This document shows positions 33,434-46,518 of a stretch of DNA of 64,000 bases, in pieces. Location of the stretch: the NCBI GenBank assembly GCA_020631735.1, contig CM036168.1, forward strand, positions 98,250,932 through 98,314,931. The letters are read 5' to 3'. The position numbers and the translations under genes were made by a program. The first letter of the stretch is position 1; each line of letters opens with the position of its first letter. The notes below the pieces were generated by a model. The model was not told the DNA's origin. It ran no database searches and saw only the letters and a list, made by a program, of their open reading frames with translations. Source of the stretch: Saccharum officinarum (Eukaryota > Streptophyta > Magnoliopsida > Poales > Poaceae).

Positions 33434-34421
33434 CTTTATTTTGCTGCATGTATATATATATATGTGTGCGCAAGTCCACTTGTATGTAAAATATGATTGA
33501 CGCAGGCAATCATGCATACCAGGCCATCACAAACGCGACGACCTTCATGCATTGCACTGGACAAGCAGTACGTCAATCCCTCTTTCCCAGCAACCACGCA
33601 CAGAGTAATCGAAAGGTCTCTATCTAGGGCATTGGTGAAAAGAAATGGCCTAACTAGGGTTGCAGGAAACAGTACAATCTTTTTATCATGTGCCCATACG
33701 AAAAACAATTACAGGATCACATGATTGGTACCGGTGTCACATCCACCTTGTACATATGACCACCCGAGAGGCAACACATCCCCGGAGATGGAGGCAAAGC
33801 GAGACAGCATAGAATAATACTACCCATTTATTCGTCTCCGTTGTCCGGGTACACCTTCACCTCGCTCAGGTCTCTTCCACATCTTGTTCGGCTTCCTGGA
33901 ATTTGCATGCGTAGCTCTGTGGCGAATACAGTGATCCATTTATCTGTTGAATACAGTGATCCATTCACGACAGATCGTATCTTGGATTGCATTGTTTATC
34001 TCTAACATATGCATGCGCATATGCTAGCTTATTTAACGCCAGATATATATATGTTATATATAAGTCACCGATCATATTCGATTACATGCGTGTATGCTTA
34101 TACTCTTCGCAAAAAAAAAACGCATGCTTACCATAAGCATATATACTAGCTTAATTTAACGCTATAAGTAAGTGTGTGTGCGTACACGCGCCATTGTTTG
34201 CATATCTACCTTTTCTTTTGTTAATCTCAGTATATATAGCTAGACGCAGACATTTGTATACACATATGCAGACTCGCCCTTAAGAGCACACACACATACA
34301 TAAACGACCCCTATAAGCACTTTTGGGGACCGAGCCAATAAATTTGGGTGATCCACAAAGTTGATATATGCACCTCCTCGTTGCCAATGGAATATCTAAT
34401 TATGACAGGTGTTTATAGTAT
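33434..34421. other. AT-rich intergenic DNA
   Basis: Unique-looking host DNA with short TA-rich repeats. No gene, RNA or clear repeat boundary is seen before the Tat element inserts at AGTAT (34417-34421). Confidence 0.4.
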
Positions 34422-35518
34422 TGTCGGGTACCTACAGCAAGGGGTACCCACAATCAACGATTAAGAAAAACAAAACCGCTATCCACAAGAAACGGGACGA
34501 GCCGAAATAACGAACGAAACACCTCGACCACGTTCTGACTCGTACGAGGCACGCTCGACGGGACGCCTCGACCACGTTCCGACTCGTACGAGGCTCGCTC
34601 GACAAGACGCCTCGACTATCGAGAAATCTCCGACTCGCACGACCCGGGGTCGGGCCACTCGACCCACCTTATTTACCAACTCTGAGACAAAAGTCAGAGC
34701 ATTTAATGCGACTACCAACAACTTCCTACCCTTATGGCTACAGCAACAACCGGCATAGGGGCAGTACCGGTGTCAAATCCCACTTTTTACTGCTCATCCC
34801 GGGATGGGAGGTGAAAACATGTCACTGTACGCGCCATACCATGCACTGTTCCGCCACTGATCACCCTCGAGGGAGAATACGACAAGGGCCATACCCCGCG
34901 ATCCCGGAGACTCGGCCTTATCCGCTCACCATCGATCCACCTCGACCCGTCCTCCACCCGACCTCGAACCAGCCTCGACCCACCGCCGGTCAACAAGGAA
35001 GAAAGGCCGACGTGACACAGGACCCGGAGTCTTTTCACCGTCTCATCCTCTACGTCACCATGGTGTCCAGGGATGGCCGGCCATTCTTGGGGCACGTCGC
35101 TACAGCAACCTCCACAGCGATCGACAAAACTTCACCTCAAAGGCACCCCCGGCGTCCCTGCCTCCTCTTACCCTATAAAAGGGCAGGCATGGGCTCTACA
35201 AGGGGGCGGCGAACAACAGACGACGAAAAACCAGTCTCCATCCCACCAAAGAAGATCAACATCTCAAGCAATCACCTTTGTACTCTCACTTTTTCTCTGA
35301 GACCTGGGCTCGGTTCCCTCTCACAGCTTGTAATCCCTACGCAAGCACTTAGGTGCAAGGAAATACAATATTCCCCCTCCCCGCTGGACGTAGGGCTTTC
35401 TTTTGCCCGAACCAGGATAAACCTCCGTGTATTCCCTTTGCATTACCATCCAGATTAGGGACACGCGGCATTTGACTCACTCGTTGGCTTAGGACCCCCG
35501 CAGGACCGAACGCCGACA
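34422..35518 (+). repeat. 5' LTR of the Tat element
   Basis: 1,097 bp, bounded by TGTCGG and CCGACA, a perfect 6-bp terminal inverted repeat. A TATA box (TATAAAAG) is at about 35174. Compared with the 3' LTR I count roughly 4-5% substitutions over the first 500 bp, mostly C/T and G/A, as expected for methylated retroelements. Confidence 0.9.
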
Positions 35519-35520
35519 GT

Positions 35521-35538
35521 TGGCGCGCCAGGTAGGGG
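35521..35538 (+). other. Primer-binding site of the Tat element
   Basis: TGGCGCGCCAGGTAGGGG starts two bases after the LTR, the right place for a tRNA primer site. I did not match it to a named tRNA. Confidence 0.65.
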
Positions 35539-35578
35539 CACGCTGCGTGCCAACATCGTTTTCCCACCATTTTTCTGG

Positions 35579-37793
35579 ATGGCTGACCCCGAACATCCAC
35601 TCCTGTTGGCCACAGTGATCTGGTTTGGGAGCTTGGAGTTCATGTCCCTTGGCCACGGCTACGACATGGTCCTCCTCCCGCCCAGGCACCCGACTGACAG
35701 TGACCACGAGCTCTCCCAACCTGGGGGAGCCCTGCGCTGGTATCATCGCTCTCGTCAGGCACGCGCCGCTAGGCGACGGCGAGCCCAGCGCAACCGCCGT
35801 CATCGCTTGTGGAGGGTGATGGTATTCTCAGATCCGACGCCTCTCAGCCAGACATCGACATGGATTTCCTCACTAAGGATCTGTGTATGATGAGCTTGGC
35901 TGAGGGTAAGATGCCGACAGGGAGTCCCATCGCTCTACCGCCTGGTGCGGCGCCACCACCACCCAGTTCGACTACACCGGCACCAGAAATGACGCCTTCA
36001 TCGGTATTCCCGTTTGGACTAGACTCGGTTGCCTGGGCGTATGCTTCTTCTGTAAGCACCAGCATGAGTGCTTATGAGGAACTCCTCGGACACCATCTAC
36101 GCTCCACCCTCGACCTCGTTGCATCCACACCATCTTCCGAGTACCTGGACTCCATGGAGACCCTAGATACGGAGGTCCGTGCAACGGCCTTTCGACATCA
36201 TGACCCTAGAGACGCATGACCTCACATGCACCCATTATACTACTATTTTGGCGCTCCAGACTCTGACTCTGCTGATGACACCTACGATCCGACTCGCGAG
36301 TGCTTCAATATCGATGGAGCTATCGCGTCGGATTCGGAGGATGAGGCAGCCATTGGAGAAAGGAACACGCCACCTCAGGTCGAGCTCCCTGCTGAACGGA
36401 ATGAGGCTCAATTCCTTGCGGATCAAGGAATACAGCTCGAGCAAATCCGTGAGTTGCAGGACAGGCTCGATGAGGAACAAGAAAATCTATGCCTACTTCA
36501 GCAAACCCTCGAGCAAGAGCGCGCGGCACGCGCACACGGCGGAGGAGCTCGAGAGAGAGCTCGCGACATCAATCGTCGCATCGTCGAGGATCGGGCAGTC
36601 GAGCCCCCGGTTTTTGGTCGAGCCAGCCAGAACATGGTCACAGCCGCCATGCTCCTTCGTAACATGCCCGAGCCATCGAACCCTGAGGCCCGTCGAGCCC
36701 GTGATGAAATCCGAGGACTCCTCGAGACCGCTGCCATGCAGCAGGCCGAGAGTTCCGCCTCGAGGCGACGTGGGCTTGCCTCAGAGTAGCCTGTGGAGCC
36801 CTCTCGACAGGAGAGAGAGGCCTCGGTTCATCCCGAGCACGCCCAACGGAACAAGGCGGCCTCGGTCCGTGAGGGCATCGTCGACAACTGTGAACCTCGA
36901 GATTCCCGTGACAACATCATCGAGCGACGGAGGCGCAAACATGGTGACAGTGCAGCTCGAGGCTACCACGAGCATAGAGGCGGGCGCTACGACAGCTCGG
37001 AGGATCGAAGCCCTTCACCCGAGCCACCGGGACCTTGGGTCTTTAGCAAGGACATTCGCGAAATGTTACTCCCGGCTCGGTTCCGCCCCCCATGACTCTT
37101 ACCAAGTATAACGGCGAAACCAAACCCGAACTTTGGCTCGCTAACTTCCGCTTAGCTTGTCAGTTAGGTGGGGCCACCAATGACCGGGTCATCATTCGAC
37201 AACTCCCCCTGTTCCTGTCGGACACCGCTCGAGCCTAGCTCGAGGACCTCCCACCTCGACAAATCCACGACTGGAACGACCTTGTAAGAGTGTTCGAGGG
37301 GAACTTCAAAGGAACCTACATGCGCCCTGGCAACTCGTGGGATCTCCGGAGCTGCAAACAAAAGCCGGGCGAATCCCTCCGGGACTACATCCGGTGTTTC
37401 TCCAAGCAGCGCACCGAGCTCCCCAACATCACTGACTCTGACATCATCATGGCCTTCCTCTCTGGTACCACTTGCAAAGAGTTGGTCCGAGAGTTAGGCC
37501 ACAACACTCTCATCACTGCCAACGGTTTGATGGATATTATCACCAACTTCGCCGCCGGCGAGGAGGCAGTTGGTGCCATATTTGGTAGCGATCAGGACAA
37601 AGGGAAGCGAAAGGAAGAGGATCCCGTGGGCTCCAGCCAGGGCTCAAAGAGGAACAACAGGAAGAAGAAGAAGAAGAAGAACCAGCAGGGCAAACAAGAG
37701 GCCCCGGCCGACGACCTTGTTGCTGCTGCTGATTGTAAGAAACCTCGAGGGCCCCCGGCGGGGGCATTTTTGACAAAATGCTCAAAGAGTTAG
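35579..37793 (+). pseudogene. Tat element gag, interrupted
   Basis: Protein-like frames follow one another: 35809-36219, 36226-36789 (acidic and coiled-coil-like), 36793-37095 and 37092-37793. The last carries the conserved gag core: WNDLVRVFEGNFKGTY, then GESLRDYIRCFSKQRTELP near residues 65-115, followed by a Lys-rich tail. Inside that frame a TAG near 37238 replaces a codon in the conserved ARA-x-LEDLP stretch, where Trp is usual, so this looks like a TGG to TAG change. Gag would package the element's RNA; this copy cannot make a full product. Confidence 0.8.
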
Positions 37794-40700
37794 GTCCCTA
37801 CCACAAAGGGCCCACGAACCACAACCTCGAAGATTGCCACATGCTCCGAAGATACTTTGAAAGCATAGGCGTCAAGAAAGATGACAAGAAGGAAGATCCC
37901 AAGGGAGACGACAAGGATGAGGGGTTCCCCGACATCCATGACTGCTTCATGATATACGGAGGACCCTCGACGCGCCTCTCAACATGGCAGCACAAGCGGG
38001 AACATCGAGAGGTCTTCTCCATGCAACTCGCAACCCCCCTCTTCCTTGACTGGTCCAAGGTGGCCATCACTTTCGACCGTGATGACCACCCAGACTACGT
38101 CCCCAATCCTGGGGTCTACCCACTTGTTGTCGATCCCATCATCACCAACACACGCCTCACCAAGGTGCTCATGGATGGCGGCAGCAGTCTTAACATCATC
38201 TATGCCCAGACCCTCGACCTTCTGGGGATCACGAGGACGCACCTCCAACCCAGCGTCGGGGGCTTCCATGGAGTCATGTCAGGGAAGCGAGAAGAGCCCG
38301 TCGGGCGGGTCGACCTGCCTGTCTGTTTTGGCACTCCCGCCAACTTCAGAAAGGAAACTCTCACTTTCGAAGTGGTCGGATTCCATGGAACATACCACGC
38401 CATCCTTGGGCGCCCCTACTACGCCTGGTTCATGGCGGTCCCCAATTACACCTACCTCAAGCTCAAAATGTCGGGCCCCAACGGTGTCATAACTGTCGGG
38501 CCCTCCTATGAGCACGCCTACGAGTGCGACGTGGAATGCGTCGAGCACGGAGAAGCCATCTTGGAGTCGGCGACCTTGGCGGCAAACCTTGACGGTTTAG
38601 CCAACGAGATCCCCGACCCCAAGCGCCATGCTAGCAACTTTGAGCCTGCGGAAGACGTCAAGCTCGTACCCCTCGATCCCACCGACCCAAAGGGAAAGGC
38701 GTTGAGCATCAGCGCCACCCTCGATCCCAAATAGGAAGCAGTACTCGTCAACTTTCTCCACGCAAACATCGACATCTTTGCGTGGAGTCCCTCGGATATG
38801 CCAGGCATACCTAGGGAAGTCACCGAGCACGCCTTGGAGATCCAAGCCGGCTCCAAACCGGTGAAGCAACGCTTGCGCCGCTTCGACGAGAAAAAGCGAA
38901 AGGTCATCGGCGAGGAGATCCACAAGCTATTGAAGGCCGGATTCATCAAGGATGTTCATCATCCTGAGTGGCTAGCTAATCCTGTATTAGTTAAGAAAAA
39001 GAATGGGAAGTGGAGGATGTGTGTAGACTATACTAGTTTGAATAAAGCATGTCCAAAAGTTCTCTTTTCCTTTGCCACGCATTGATTAAATCGTTGATTC
39101 TACTGCGGGATGTGAAACTCTATCGTTCTTAGATGCGTACTCCGGCTACCACCAGATCAAAATAAAGGAGTCCGACCAGCTCGCAACTTCGTTCATCACC
39201 CCATTCGGCATGTATTGCTATGTTACTATGCCCTTCGGTCTCCGGAACACAGGGGCTACGTACCATCGATGCATGCAACACATTTTTTGGGGAACACATT
39301 GGACCAACCGTCGAGGCTTACGTCGATGATATCATTGTCAAAACCAAGAAGATCAGTAATTTGATAAACGACCTCGACGTTGCATTCAAGTGCCTTAGGG
39401 CAAAGAACATTAAGCTCAACCCTGAGAAATGCGTTTTCGGCGTTCCTCGAGGCATGCTCCTAGGGTTCATCATTTTCGAACGTGGCATTGAGGCCAACCC
39501 AGAAAAAATCATTGCAATAACAAAAATGGGCCCTATCTGTGATCTAAAGGGCGTGTAGAGGGTCACGGGCTGCCTAGCAGCCCTCAGTCGCTTCATTTCG
39601 CGCCTCGGCGAAAAGAAGCTCCCACTGTATCGTCTCCTAAAGAAATCAGAACACTTCTCGTGGACCCTCGAAGCCGAAGAAGCCCTTGACAAGCTCAAGG
39701 CTACGATGTCCAACTCACCGATCCTCGTCCCTCCAACCACAGGGGAACCCCTCCTACTTTACGTCGCCGCAACGACACAAGTAGTCAGTGCGGTCTTGGT
39801 TGTCGAGAGGGCAGAGGAAGGACATGCCCTGCTCGTCCAGAGACCGGTCTACTTCATCAGCGAGGTGCTCTCGGAAACCAAGGTTCGCTACCCGCAGATC
39901 CAGAAGCTGCTATATGCCATCGTCTTAACGCGGCGCAAACTCCGTCACTACTTCGAGGGCCACCCGGTGACTGTGGTCTCTTCTTTCCCTCTGGGAGAGA
40001 TAGCCCAGAACCCAGAAGCCTCGGGTAGGATAGCCAAGTGGGCGATCGAGCTCATGGGTGAGACCCTCTCTTATGCGCCACGCAAAGCCATCAAATCCCA
40101 GGTACTAGCAGATTTCCTGGCAGAGTGGACCGACACTCAACTTCCTCCGGTTCAGCTCTAGGCCGAGCTTTGGACCATGTATTTCGATGGGTCGCCGATG
40201 AAAATGGGAGCAGGCGCAGGTCTGCTCTTCATCTCACCCCTCAGAGTCCACATGCGCTATATCATCCGGCTTCATTTTCCTGCCTCCAACAACGTCGCCG
40301 AATACGAGGCGCTCGTCACGAGCCTACGAATTGCCATCGAACTAGGGGTCCGACACCTCGACGTTCGAGGTGACTCTACGCTCATGATCGACCAGGTCAT
40401 GAAGAGCTCGAGCTGCCATGATCCCAAGATGGAGGCCTACTGTGAGGAGGTACGGTGCCTTGAAGACAAGTTTCACGGCCTCGAGCTCAACCACATCGCA
40501 CGCAGATATAATGAGGCCGCCGATGAACTCGCGAAAATCGCTTCTAGTCGAACTACAGTTCCACCTGACGTTTTCGCGAAAGATCTCCATCAACCATCTG
40601 TCAACATCAGGGCAGACGGAGGGGTCGACGGGCCGTCACTTGATCCCCCACCTGAGGCGGAAGCCCCCTCGACCGGGGCTGAAGCCATGCAGGCAGAAGG

Positions 40701-41929
40701 CTCGATCCCGCCAGCCAACCCCGAGCCTGACTGGCGTATTCCGTACCTCGACCATCTCACTCGAGGAGACCTCCCCTCGGATAAGATCGAGGCTCGACGG
40801 ATCGCTCGCCGGGCTAAATCCTTTGTGATATTTGGCGACAGCAGGGAGCTGTATTGCCGTAGCCCTACTCACATCCTCCAACACTGTATCACAAATGAGG
40901 AAGGCAGGAACCTGCTCAATGATCTACACTCGGGGGCTTGTGGTCATCACGCAGCGCCTCGAACCCTTGTTGGAAACGCATTCCGACAAGGTTTCTATTG
41001 GCCGACCGCAGTCTCCGACGCTGTCAAGCTAGTACGCTCCTGCAAAGGCTGCCAGTACTATGCAAGACAAACCCACCTCCCGGCTCATGCCCTGCAAACT
41101 ATTCCCATCACATGGTCGTTCGCTGTTTGGGGCTCGACTTGGTCAGACCCCTGAAAAGAACAACTGGTGGCTTCACCCACTTGCTCGTCACCGTTGACAA
41201 ATTTTCCAAGTGGATCGAGGCCCGTCCTATCACCAGCATCAGGTCTGAGCAAGCTGTGCTATTTTTCACCGACATCGTCCACCGCTTTGGGGTTCCTAAC
41301 TGCATCATCACGGACAACGGCACCCAATTTACTGGTAAAAAGTTTCTGGATTTCTGCGACAACCATCACATCCGTGTGCTCTGGTCGGCCGTAGCTCATC
41401 CAAAAACAAATGGCCAAGTAGAACGTGTTAAGTTAAGCAAACACGGCAAAAAATGGGCCGCCGAGCTCCCCTCGGTCTTGTGGACCTAAGAACGACGCCG
41501 AGCCGAGCCACGGCGTTCACTCCGTTCTTCTTAGTCTACGGGTCCGAGGCTATGCTCCCAACTGATGTAGAATATGGATCCCCGAGGCTGAAGGCCTACA
41601 ACGAGCAAAACAATGACGCCACAAGATAGGACGCCCTCGACCAGCTCGAGAAAGCTCACGATGTGGCTCTGTTACACTCTGCTAGGTATCAGCAAAGTCT
41701 CCAACGCTACCACGACAAACACGTCCGCAGACAGGACCTCAATGTCGGTGACCTGGTGCTACGACGAAGCCAGAACAACAAGGGACGACACAAGCTTACT
41801 CCGCCGTGGGAAGGGCCATACATCATCGCGGAAGTATTGAAGCCTGCCACCTACAAACTATCGAACGAGAAAGGCGAAATCTTCACTAACGCATGGAACA
41901 TTGAACAGCTACATCGCTTTTTTCCTTAA
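37778..41929 (+). pseudogene. Tat element pol (protease, RT, RNase H, second RNase H, integrase), interrupted
   Basis: The protease active site reads LMDGGSS at about 38168-38188. A stop at 38732 precedes the RT. RT begins around 38798 (LVKKKNGKWRMCVDYTSLNK) and is frameshifted at about 39060; YVDD lies at 39319-39330. An RT-linked RNase H lies at about 39700-40120 and a second, RNase HI-like domain follows at about 40177-40560 (MYFDGS, NNVAEYEAL, DVRGDSTLMIDQV). The integrase zinc-binding region (about 40900-41080), catalytic core (TDNGTQF at about 41311) and C-terminal part (WEGPYIIAEVLKPATYKL, ending NIEQLHRFFP at 41929) lie in different frames. About 20 residues after NGQVERV are missing. 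The double RNase H is diagnostic of the Tat lineage. No functional polyprotein is possible. Confidence 0.88.
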
Positions 41930-42624
41930 AGCCTCGAGGCTCTGTAAATTGTTTCACAATCCCATGATAGAATAAAGAATACATCGGTGTTCAAAGCATT
42001 TCTTCATAATAACCAGGAAGGATCGACCCTGTTTTCTCAGAGTCGACCCTCCCTCGGGGGCTGCAAGGGGGGAAGCCCCTACGTATCCCCAAAAAATTCG
42101 CTTTTTTCAAAAAAGAAGAGAACTGTTACATAAGTCGACAAGGCCACAAGAGCACCCTAAGGCTCGACGGTCACCGAGCCGTGAGATCACCTACGCCTTC
42201 GAGCTATGGTACCTCCACTCACCCCCTCACGCCAAGGGGTGCAACCGCGCGCTAAGTAGACCTAGTAATAGTTCACGACTTTGAAAAAGCTCACGACTAA
42301 CATTCCCGTTCGCTTTGAATCAAGTTCTTACACGATCTACGAGGCCGCAAACGCACCCTAAAACTCGAGGGCAGTCGAGCCGTAAGATCACTTACACCTC
42401 CGAGGCTATGGTACCTCCACTCGCTCCCTTACGCCAAGGGGCGCAACCGCGCACTAAGAAAATCATGCGAGAACGTGATTCAAGCGAGAAAGGGAAGAAA
42501 AAACTCGAACAAAATTGACATTAAGTACAAATTTACATCTAAGTGTTTCAAGGCCCCTGAGGCCATCACAACCAAAGTTACGAATATTAACTTATTTACA
42601 CGGGCCCTCATGCCCAGTTTTGGC
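41930..42624. other. Tat spacer between pol and the antisense block
   Basis: Two imperfect direct copies of a segment containing CTATGGTACCTCCACTC and CGCCAAGGGG lie about 210 bp apart (about 42150-42260 and 42360-42460), a small internal tandem duplication. There is no coding signal. Confidence 0.5.
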
Positions 42625-45600
42625 TCACATGCCCTCGTCGTCGGCAGGCAGGACCACCTCGACCTCGAAAAGCTTTGCAAGGCGACCCCCGGGCTCCTCA
42701 GCGGCTCCGATCAGGTTTAGGCAGGCGACTTCATTCTCCTTGTCGGTTCGGTCTGGATCCGTGATGAAGCCATCAGCGATAAGGTCCATATCGTACTCAA
42801 ACCCAGACCGAACGACCGCCATGGCCCTCTTCACGCCATGATGCAGCCCGCCTCGTATCCTCTCACGGACGAGGCGGCCCAGCACCACCATCTGACGGAC
42901 AATGGAGTTCCCCGGTGCGTCCTCCTCGGTATCGGCATCGGGCTTGACCCCCAGGCCATCACACACTAAGGTGATGGCACCCTAGAGTAACTGAGTCCGC
43001 CCAGCCTCGGCCTCGAAAAGGTTCTGGAACGAGGTGGCTGTCGCCAGGGCCGCATGCTGCTGCTTCTCCAGCTCTGAAATGCAAACACCAAGTTAGCATA
43101 AGCCTGCGACCTCGAGGCCAAGGCCAAAACACGACAAAGAGGTTTACCCTCAAAGTGGGTCTGCCAACCCATGACCTCATCGCGCAACTCCCCGCACGTC
43201 TTCTCAGACGCTCGAAGAGCCTCGTCCTTGTTGTGGACCGCCGCCCTCAGCACCTCAATCTCCTGATCGATGCCCGAGAGAGCCTTGTCCCTCTCTCGGA
43301 CTATCCCCTTTAACATCGCAACCTCATCTTCTAAGGTTCCGACGCGAGTGGACGCCATCCCGATCTAGATGCTGAGGGCGTCACGTTGACCACCGAGCAA
43401 GGCGACATCTTCCTCGAGCTCCTTCATATGCGCCAGCAGGGGCGCGAGGTCCTCATGAGCTTTAGCCGCCTCCTCCTGAGCCCTTGCTGCGTCTTCACAC
43501 GCCTTGGCCTCGGCTTCCCGGGCCTGCGCCACCTCCTCCCTAACCGCTGCGTGGGCGACACGGAGCTCGTCCGCCTCGACGCTCTTCTAGGATAGCCGCT
43601 TGTTGGGTTCCTCAACCAGGGCCTGTTGACGAGCAAGCGCCGCCCACACGCCACTCTCATGATGAATAAAGAGTGACTTGCGGTGAGAACGCTCCTTGAG
43701 CTCCTGACCACAGTTAAAACCTAAAATCAGAACCAAGAAAAAGGAAAGGATAAAACATAGGGAAAGACTAGCGAACCCGGCTTACCTCGAAAGCCTCAGA
43801 CATACCCCACACCAAGGTATCCGTAACCATGCGCAGGGACTGCAGGGAGTGCTTATGGAGTCCCTCGAGGTACTCCCAGTGTTGCACCTCGTCCTTGTCG
43901 TCAAGGGCGAAAAAGGGCTCAGCGCTAGGGTTGGACGCGTCCCTGAACTCGAGGGTCGACCGGCCCCTGCGCGGAAGCTCCTCCTCCGCCCGTACGAGCG
44001 CCAACCCGGTGTAGTCAGGCCACCTGGCCGACGCCTTGGCCAGGTCATCCCCCAACGCCGTGGAGGTACTAGGCCGATCCGGGGTGTCGGCCGTCTCGAC
44101 GTCCGCCTTCTGCTTCCCCTTGTCAGAAGGAGGGTCATCGACGATAAGGTCGATCATGGCCAGGGTCGACCCCTAGGGCGGGGCTAGCGTCTCGACCACC
44201 GGCACCACCGCCTGTACGATAGACGGTGGCATGACCACCCCCCGTTCCGCCTCGACCGCCTGCTCCGTTGGCCGGTCCTGCTGCGGCTGTGGCTCCTCTC
44301 GCACCGGTTGCGACTTTGGCTGCCCCGCCTCTTGCCTCGCCTCTGGCGGGGCCTCCACCACCTCCTTTGACTTTTCAACATCCGCCCGCCCCGCGTCGCG
44401 GATGGATGTTTTGGCCTCAGCGGCCTCGACGGTCGCCTGGGTCGTCGCGATCGACCTAGGCTCTGACCCACCAGTGCCAGGCACCTCGATCCTGGCGTCG
44501 CCTGGGACCGCCTTAGCTGGCTCTGATCCCCGCGCGGTGACACCAGAACTAGGGACCTCCTAGGCGCTTGCCCTCGCCTTGGCGGCCGCCTCCCTCAGCC
44601 TGAGCTGCTCCATCGCAGCCTGGCACCTCGCGACCCAGGCGGCGGCGTCGGCCGACGTCCGCATCATCAGGGCGGCGCCCGACCTGAGCGCCTTGACGGG
44701 AGTCGGATTCATGAGCTCCGCCTTACGCTTATGGCTAAGCAACAAACAAACGCGTCAGAACAAAGAACAAGATCATCGACGATGGAAAAATAAGGCGAGA
44801 TACTTATCCGGATATGGGAACCAGGGGCCTAGACCCCGGTAGGCCCGAGCCACCCAGCGGCACCTGTGACGGCCCTACCGTTGAGCCTGCTATCGGCCGG
44901 GTGCTCCTCGCAGCCCGGGCTGACGGGGCATCGGAGGATCTCTGTGCTGCCGAGGCTATTTGGCATCGGGTCCTTACGCCCGTCGACGGCGCCCTAGCTT
45001 TTGACGCCGACGCTGCTGCTCCGACTGTCGGTTGAGTCCGGGGCGATCGGGCTCGCGGGAGCGGCGCCACCAACCCCCCCTGTGGGGCCCTCGATTAGGT
45101 AGCTCCTCTCGCTGAAGGACTCGCTCGGGCCCTTCCCTCTTTTGGCTCTCCTTCCCCCTCAACGGGCGCCGAGACTTCCCTCGACGCCTGGGAAGTCGAC
45201 CCCCAACGGACTCTAGCAGGGGCCGCACGTCAGGGAGGTGCACCAGAAAAGTCGTGGTATCATACCGCGACCCGGCGTCATCATCGCCGCTGTCTTCGTC
45301 CTCCCCCGAGACCGTCTCGGAGGGAGATTCCTCGAGCGGGAGCCCCTCGAGGCTCTGTTGGCGGCGGTGCTTCTTCAACGCCTCACGCTCAAGGGTCTTC
45401 TGGACTTGACGCTTCTTGGCAGCGTCCTTCTCCTCCTTCTAGGCCGCCAAGAGGCGTCGAGCCTCCCGAGCGGCCCGATCCTCCGGAACCGGCGGCCGTG
45501 ATTCCTTGACCGCCGACAGATCCTGCACATAGGCCTCAACTGACTTAGTCGAGTGAATCTGGAAGCAAAAGGACTTAAGACTGTCAAAAACGACACTTAC

Positions 45601-46518
45601 CAGAGGCTCAAAGCCTTGAGTGGGGCGCATCGGGACCCTATCGATGTCCTCCTGCTTGAAACTCCCCACCATCCACCGTGCACGCCGGGCGACCTCATCG
45701 AGGGGGAGTGTCTCATGCGACATCCGACTCCCCTCCAGTGATTCCTCCAGCGCTATCTTGTCGAGCCGAAGTCGGCGCTACGTCAGCGACAGCACCCTCC
45801 GGTGGTGAAACGCTGCGGCCACCATTCCCGCTGTCAGCTCGCGTTGACGGAGTCTTCTCAACACGTCGAGCAGCGGCTGCAGTTTTGGCTTGTCATCCTC
45901 GACGACGCCGTACGTCCAGTTCTCCTCGCGCGACATCAGCACCCAGCCGGAGAACCTCGGCAGCTGGTCACCGTCGTTGCGCAAGTAGAACCATCCGTCG
46001 TGCTAGCCGCTGTTCGACGAAATCAGTTGCGCCGAGATGTACTGATCACCTTGACCCACCCAAACTTGGAGAGTGCAGCTCCCTGCATGCACTGCGCGCT
46101 GCACCCCTCGCTCGCCTGCCTTCTTAGCAAAGTGTTTCGCCTTGAAGAGTTGGAGCCACTGATTCCAGTGTGGCTCCATCCCCAGGTACCCCTCACAGAC
46201 CGCCGCGAAAAATGGCAGCCTGCGAGATGGAGTTGGGGGCGAGATGGTGCAGCTCCACCTTGTAGTAGTGGAGGAGCACCGCATGAAGTGGCTCGGTGGC
46301 ACTCTGAGCCCCCTCTCGTGGAAGGCCATGAAGCTTACCACGTAGCCCTCCGGGGGCACCGGCTCCCGGTGGTCGGACGGTGGCACCCTCCATTCCGGCT
46401 GGGTCCGGCTCGCCCTTGGTCGCAGAAGCTCGTCACGGACCAACTCCTCCAGCCTCCTCTCCATCACCGAGGAACGAGCCCACGTGTCCGCGGGAAGGAT
46501 CTGGCTCTTGCCCGCCAT
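42625..46518 (-). pseudogene. Antisense coding block of the Tat element (Transposase_28-like)
   Basis: On the minus strand the block starts with MAGKSQILPADTWARSS at 46518. An N-terminal domain follows (PEWRVPPSDH, PPEGYVVSFMAFHERGL; then in the next frame LLHYYKVELHHLAPNSISQA, CEGYLGMEPHWNQWLQLF). These words match the family annotated as putative gypsy-type transposon protein (Pfam Transposase_28). Next come a basic/acidic low-complexity middle (about 45400-44200), a coiled-coil region (about 43710-42970; KACEDAARAQEEAAKAHEDL) and a C-terminal piece at 42966-42625. Several stops and frame changes are present, some perhaps introns. Antisense ORFs of this type occur in grass Tat elements; their function is unknown. 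The pieces follow one another on one strand for 3.9 kb, so chance is unlikely. Confidence 0.7.

Noticed and set aside
36179..37111. A 310-codon frame overlapping the Tat gag
   Set aside because: Out of frame with the recognisable gag blocks and Ser/Arg/Pro-biased; read as a shadow.
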